Below the pieces are notes generated by a model. The model had not been told where the DNA came from and made no database searches. It saw only the letters and a list, made by a program, of their open reading frames with translations. The position numbers and the translations under genes were made by a program. Below are positions 58,440 through 64,000 of a stretch of 64,000 nucleotides of DNA, piece by piece (within the stretch, counting starts at the first letter, position 1; each line of letters opens with the position of its first letter). Source of the DNA: Sympetrum striolatum (taxonomy: Eukaryota; Arthropoda; Insecta; Odonata; Libellulidae); assembly GCA_947579665.1 (NCBI GenBank), contig OX388348.1:15004001-15068000 (forward strand), written 5' to 3'.

Positions 58440-60180
58440 CCAACTTTTATCTTAAGGATACTCCTGAAAAATTGAGACACCATAAAAAATTTTTATATAG
58501 AGATAAGTATCTGCTAACTTTCTACTCAATAATAAAGTTAAAAAAGTGTAATGAATATTTAAGAATTTTAATGATAATAATTGTTGGTCTAATCCTTTAT
58601 CGGATGCTAGTGATAGTGAAATAAAACATCAAGATATGAACGAATCCAAGATAACAAATCTTAAATTTTGCATATCTGTTTAATGATGGCTACGTGTAAA
58701 CGCTAACTGTGCTGTAACTGCGCTGGTAAAATTTTAAACTGAAGTACGGTGAAAGAGATTGCCTTCAGCTGAGCAAGCGGGGTGTACCTCATATAGAAAT
58801 TTAATGGCTTTATCCTTTTTAAACAAAATGTAAGATCAAGATTGAGGGCAGAAAGAGTATAAAATTAATAAAAAACTACAGAACAAAATCAATAATTACA
58901 CAATTCATTAATATTGAATGGATGGATCAAATAAATGAGCTCTTAGTAAAATCAATGAAAAATATCTTCGTCAACATTCTATAATAATTTTCATATTAAC
59001 TGAGATAAATAATTTCGTGATGATCAGCGAAATATACCATACCCGGAATGATAAAAGATTAAAGTGCATTCTATTTATAAATATATTTAATAAATCAGGA
59101 TTTAATAACACTTATCGATATAGTATTAAAACGTTTTAACTGAGCAAATTGGCAAAATATTATATCATACTCAATAAATTTATTACTTTCTAATCCCGCT
59201 TCATTATTAAATAACATCTCCTTATATGAATCACAGATTTAATCAACTCTATATGGAAATACATTCATTGCTAGCAATAAAAACTCAAAAATTAGGCCAT
59301 TATGCCCAATCCAATTGTAGTCAACTATTTTTTCACGGTTTGCCATTACTACAACCTGATCCAAATATTTATGAAATAAAGATTTACTGAAGTGAAAGCA
59401 GAATAAATATCAGCACTGTTGGAATTGAATGGTTCAGATGCGTACCTGAAGTATTAATTATCGAATCCGTTCAAATCAAGGAGCCCGAAGTTGAGTTACT
59501 TTCACGTTACGCAATAGCGGCTAAACTTCAAATAAAGTATGCTGAAATTTAAATTTTATGATGTGTAAGAAAGTTATTTCCATAACAGTAAATTTCATAA
59601 CCTACACAAATTCTTCCGAGTTAGTAACCTGGAAATACTTTTGATCGAATTTTACTCTATTGAAAGAATTTAAAGAATGAGATAGATCAGAAGGGTATTC
59701 GGAAAGTATCTTCTGCAAAACTTCCGCTGGGCTAAAGAAGTTCTGAACTGGAGGGATCACAAAATTCCATTATTCAATAGTTCTGGGAAAAGTCGCATCG
59801 GATAGGATCAGCACTTAAAATTTTCACTTTACCGTTAGTTCCATCATATTACTTGCTATTGCCATGAATTTTATCTTATTATATTTCAACTTTTCTATTT
59901 TAGAGTGCATTTATAAAATATATGTATATATTAAATTTATATTATTCAATTTAAAAAATCTATACATCAATAATCTCAAGTATAACATACAAAGAGAACC
60001 TTAATGTCATTTTCCCACAGTGAATAATAAATCCTCATCAATTTTTAAGAAAGAAACTCAATTGCATGGGAAAATAGCCAGATTTTCAGCCCAATAAATA
60101 AGCTCATCCTCGCTGAAATTTAAGGCACAATCTCACTACAAGGAGATAATATCCAACGCCCTATCCACAGCATTTAATCA
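58440..60180. other. AT-rich stretch, nothing recognised
   Basis: No motif-bearing frame, repeat array or RNA promoter boxes seen. Confidence 0.5.
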
Positions 60181-60184
60181 ACCG

Positions 60185-61125
60185 TTTCCTTGCCTTACAT
60201 CCAATAAAAGAAGGCAAGACCCTTCCTTTTCGCGAAATAAGTTTCCAAACGAAGATAAGACCTGAAAAATGCCCCAGTCAAGTGGTTAATAGGCAACTTC
60301 CTTTTCGTAAGCTCCAACAAGCACTCGCTCCATCCCATTAAATACACACACCCAGATCGGTATTCCCGCACTGTTGCGATTCCACCAAAATTTACGGCCC
60401 CCCTTCCTCTCATTTACTAGGGCAATACCTGCAGAAGGCCACATTTCGTGTTTCTTTGATGAACTTGCTCGCAGATTACATTCAACAGACATAGAGAGCC
60501 TCCCCGACCCCGGCCACTTTATAATCTACAAAATGCCACTTGGGAACAATTTACGTGGGGCCAGATAACTACGATAAAGTTGCCCTCGGATAGAAGACCT
60601 CCCTGGCCCGGAGACTCATTGTTTGTACCCTCGTTACGACCATCCCTTTTCGTTCCATTTAAATTCCTCCCCATCCCCGAACGTCCTCGAAGGAGTCCCG
60701 GAAGAAGCATTCGAAGACACGGTCTTGGGAAAGCCGCAAGGTCTATTAATATCGCGAAGAGGAGACACGCTCGCATGGCGACGGCCCTGCCTTATGGTGG
60801 GAAGGAGGGACTCCTTTAAGAAAAGAGGGTGCAGGGTGCTTTCATCGCCTTGGAGACTCCGGCAGAATGTGCTTCCGACAAGAGGTGGGGCGGGGTTGAG
60901 GGATGGTTGCATTACTCAACCCTTCCCCTTTCAAGGTAAGCGTGAATGGCGCTGATGGAGGAAGGGGTTGAAGATGGAGGCGGATCGGGGAGATGGGGGT
61001 GGATCGGGGAGGATGGGCGGATCTGGTTGGAAGGGGAATCTTGGAGGGGCTTGAGAGATGAGTAAAGAGAGGTTGAGGGATGTGGGAAGAATCTGTTTGG
61101 TCCCTTTAAACTCGGTCGCACCGTA
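60185..61125. other. GC-richer block of unknown role
   Basis: Overlapping frames of 64-110 codons lie on both strands without a recognised domain. About 60970-61030 contains a small tandem repeat built on GGATCGGGGAG(G)ATGGG. The first half is pyrimidine-leaning and the end purine-rich on the plus strand. CpG content is visibly higher than in the flanks, so an exon-bearing or regulatory region cannot be excluded. Confidence 0.35.
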
Positions 61126-61127
61126 GA

Positions 61128-61200
61128 GCGGATACACTATCTGCTGTCGATCTGGCTGACAGATCGCGATAAGTCAACTCTCCTCAGCCCCAAGGTTAAG
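61128..61200 (+). other. tRNA-like relic (candidate)
   Basis: The sequence GCACCGTAGAGCGGATACAC resembles a tRNA D-arm/A-box region. It is followed by CTGCTGTCGATCTGGCTGAC and AGATCGCG, which holds a 6-bp hairpin (GATCTG-GCTGA-CAGATC). No B box follows where one would be expected, so if tRNA-derived it is decayed. Confidence 0.25.
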
Positions 61201-63640
61201 TAATATCCCACACTTCCAACCTATCCCTCCAAACATTGGGACTGTGAGCTATAAATATAAGCACTCTTGTATGTGCTTTTTATTTGGAAGATTTAGTTAT
61301 ATAGTATAGTGAAACAGTAAGTGTTTTTCTAATGGCACAGCTATCTTAAGGGCTGTAAAACTCGGGCATAAAGATTGATATAATTTCCGGAAAAAAGCAA
61401 TTATAAAATTATTGAACATTTGTATCATGGACGAGATCCAATGGGAAATTAATAAAACATATAGATATAAATAGATTTTATTTGGTAAAATTTAAGTAAT
61501 AAATGACGAACATTCCTGGTACTGATCTTGAATAAACCAGACGAATTGATCAATGCTAATAAATAATTATTAAATATAACTATTATATTATTATTTTATC
61601 TTATGGTATTCCATAATTTACTGAATTATAAGACAAAAGTGCAATATACTCTCTCGACTTATATATATTCTACTCTTTTTTCATAAATCAAATGAGAATA
61701 TTTTTGAAAGTGAAATTGAGCTTCGCAACAATAATCGACAACGAAAATATGGAGATACTAAAGGTAATATACAAACTCAACATTGAGGACGACTTATTGT
61801 TGAATCATGGCCATGCATCTGAACCCGCAAAGTATCTGGAGACCCGATGAAATTTTGCGTAATGAAAATGAACAATATTAAGGTAGTAAAAGAAATCAAT
61901 GTATCTACCTTGTTGCTATTTTATGCTAACTAACAAATAACGTATTCAAATGAGAAAGACATTGAGACCAAAATGCTAAATTCCTATCTCACCTTCAATG
62001 ATTAAAATATTTATAAGCGAATCATTTCCTGCTACTTCGAGGTTGTTCAAGCAGCTTAGCACAAGCTGTAGATAGTATCATAAATTCAAAAAATGAAATC
62101 AATTCCATTTAAAATTTTAAAGTAAGATTTAGGTATGTTGTATCGTACAGGAATCGATGAAAAATTACATTCAAAATTTTCTCCTATGATATTACCACGA
62201 GATTCAATAGGATTTTAATAATATAATTTTGATCAATTTTGACTGGCTCAAGCTGGCAAATGACGCACTGGAAAATCCAGAAGTTACCGCAGTAAATACT
62301 GTGGTGCCTTTCGATCAGGAAATGGAACGTGAGTCCTCTACACACCCCTTCAACACCAAAACTACCTGTAGACATGCGAAAACGAAAATTTCGTAAAGTT
62401 TTGAAATTATTCTGCCTTCAAAAAATTTAATGATTCAATTGATCTCTGTTTTGAACCCATTTGTGTGATTATTTGGATCAACTTAATTCTATTATGAGAT
62501 TAACAGCTATTCTAGTTGGTTTCATAGATTGAGGGCACTGTCAAACGCAATTTTTCGTAGGGAAAAATTAATTCAAGAAATAATTTATTCCACTGAAAAT
62601 GGATGTACAACCAAACTGTCAAAAACTTGTTCAATTGTTCAATATTTTGTGGAATCATACATTTTTAAATTTTACTGAACCTTACTTTACGGTCAATACA
62701 TTTTTTGTATTATGGTATTCCACCAAATATCATTGAGTCGCTAAATTTTTTACGAGAATTTAAAATTTAGTATATCTTTATAATATTTCCCTTTTGATGA
62801 TAGAAGAATTGATTTAATTAAACGAAATTTGATGCTTCATTAGATAATTTTAATTCTTCGTCTCCACGAACAACTCTTACTCAAATATTAGCGATCCTTC
62901 AAAGCCATAAAATTATTTGCAAGTTATTTTCAGATGAAGTTTCAGCTTGTGGGCGATCCGAATCATAAATTATTTTTAAGGGTTTCAGACATCGAAATGT
63001 AATGAATGAAAACATTATCTATTGACTATTAAACAAAGTTTTCACTGATGATAAAGTAATGATGATGATACTCTAAATGCTGCATCGTATTTATTAAAAT
63101 TTATATTGTGGATTCAGCAAATTGAGTTTTATTTTTATCTTTGATTAAGAAGGAATTCCATTAAGTCACTCCTCAATCCGCCATATTTCATCTGAAGATG
63201 TTTCGCAGTAACAAATCCTAGGTCGTTTTTTAAAATTATTTTGTGGACTCTTCAAAGCGATATTTTTTAGTCTGTGACTAATACAGCGTATTTATTCGTG
63301 CATGACCTAACCATAATGAGTCATAAAATACCCTAAGTAAGGGGAAGCATTTGAAACTTGAATTGAAGAAGTAGGGATACAAATTGTTTGAAAAACCTGA
63401 TTCAGCATTGAAGCATACATATACTACTCCTGGAAACAACCTATACTTCAGATCCTATGAAAGGGAATATTGAGAGTAATGCCCACTACTTATTTAACCA
63501 CAGAAAGGGAACAGGGTTAAGTGATTGTGGAACGAAACGGAATATGACTTCCTCTCATAACTCTCTTTATCACAACCGTATTTAAAGCAGCTTCACGCCT
63601 CTGAAATCAAGACCTATGAATTCTACAACTCGTGCGAGAC
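61201..63640. other. AT-rich stretch, nothing recognised
   Basis: No recognised gene, repeat array or inverted-repeat element seen. Confidence 0.5.
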
Positions 63641-63644
63641 TTAA

Positions 63645-64000
63645 TCTCTTTCATATCGAAAACAGAATCGCGACACTTGGTGACGCCGCCGAGTGGCTAC
63701 GCGCCAGCAAACGTCGCCACTCAGTGGCTCGACCCGTATGAAAGGATCTTTAAGGGAAGCACAGCGTCGGAAAGGAGCGGGGATAGAGGTTAGAGGTTGG
63801 GGGGGAGCTTTTTGAAGTGTCTGAGGGTGGATTTCCAATTATGCCTTCGCTAACGCCACCGTATCTGCATTCCGCGCCCCTCGACTTGGGTAACTGAGGG
63901 AGGAAGTTGGCACCTAGCCCTCTTTGGTGCCGGAAAGGAAGTGTCGGAGACGCCCGCCGCTGCGTTCGATGACTAAGTGCGTGCGTGCGTGTGTGTGCGT
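63645..64000. other. CpG-rich block with GTGC simple repeat at window end
   Basis: This block is GC-rich with frequent CpG (GACGCCGCCGAGTGGCTACG and CGCCCGCCGCTGCG) and ends in a (GTGC/GT)n run at 63977-64000 that continues past the window. Such a block could be a promoter or 5' exon of a gene lying to the right, but no start codon context or domain is visible. Confidence 0.35.

Noticed and set aside
1..64000. CRISPR arrays, bacterial operons, riboswitches
   Set aside because: No regularly spaced short repeats with unique spacers and no prokaryotic gene layout; the window is eukaryotic.

Overview
The window reads as AT-rich intergenic or intronic DNA from an animal, most likely an insect or another arthropod. 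It has no operons, almost no long open reading frames, and a mixed load of decayed Tc1/mariner, hAT-like, non-LTR, tRNA-derived SINE and miniature inverted-repeat elements, with purine- or pyrimidine-rich GC-higher blocks between AT-rich stretches. I recognise no complete host protein-coding gene. The best hint of one is a possible 61-bp minus-strand exon (or recursive splice site) at 55013-55073.

The dominant feature is a structurally complete Ty3/gypsy-type LTR retrotransposon on the minus strand at 12491-18179 (5,689 bp). It has two 370-bp LTRs that read as identical and a 4-bp target duplication (CAAT). It also has a primer-binding site, a polypurine tract, a gag frame with two CCHC knuckles and an uninterrupted pol frame (protease, reverse transcriptase, RNase H, integrase, GPY/F). 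Pol lies in the -1 frame relative to gag. The 97-nt overlap contains a heptamer C CCA AAC followed, after 7 nt, by a 7-bp stem-loop, which is a textbook -1 ribosomal frameshift signal. The element looks recent and possibly still mobile. No env frame is present.

Left part (1-12490): AT-rich sequence with a retroelement 3'-UTR-like relic (about 5.5 kb), a tRNA-Leu/Ser-derived SINE (7.08 kb), a purine-rich 21-bp-period minisatellite (8.66-9.12 and 9.41-9.60 kb), and a pogo-like inverted-repeat element (10.08-10.40 kb). Middle (18.2-43 kb): foldback and MITE-like elements (18.56, 19.81 kb), two decayed non-LTR reverse transcriptase 3' fragments (24.5 and 31.8 kb), and a mariner transposase relic abutting a duplicated hAT-like end (40.1-41.1 kb). 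Right part (43-64 kb): a 976-bp element with 13-bp terminal inverted repeats and internal repeats (42.95-43.92 kb), a 198-bp duplication (45.9-46.2 kb), a tiny Tc1-type MITE (50.88 kb), and a three-copy tandem repeat of about 130 bp (53.7 kb). The possible exon lies at 55.0 kb. GC-richer CpG-containing blocks of unknown role lie at 60.2-61.1 and 63.6-64.0 kb.

All calls come from reading the sequence. No database search or folding program was run. Family names rest on recognised motifs; element boundaries without terminal repeats are approximate.
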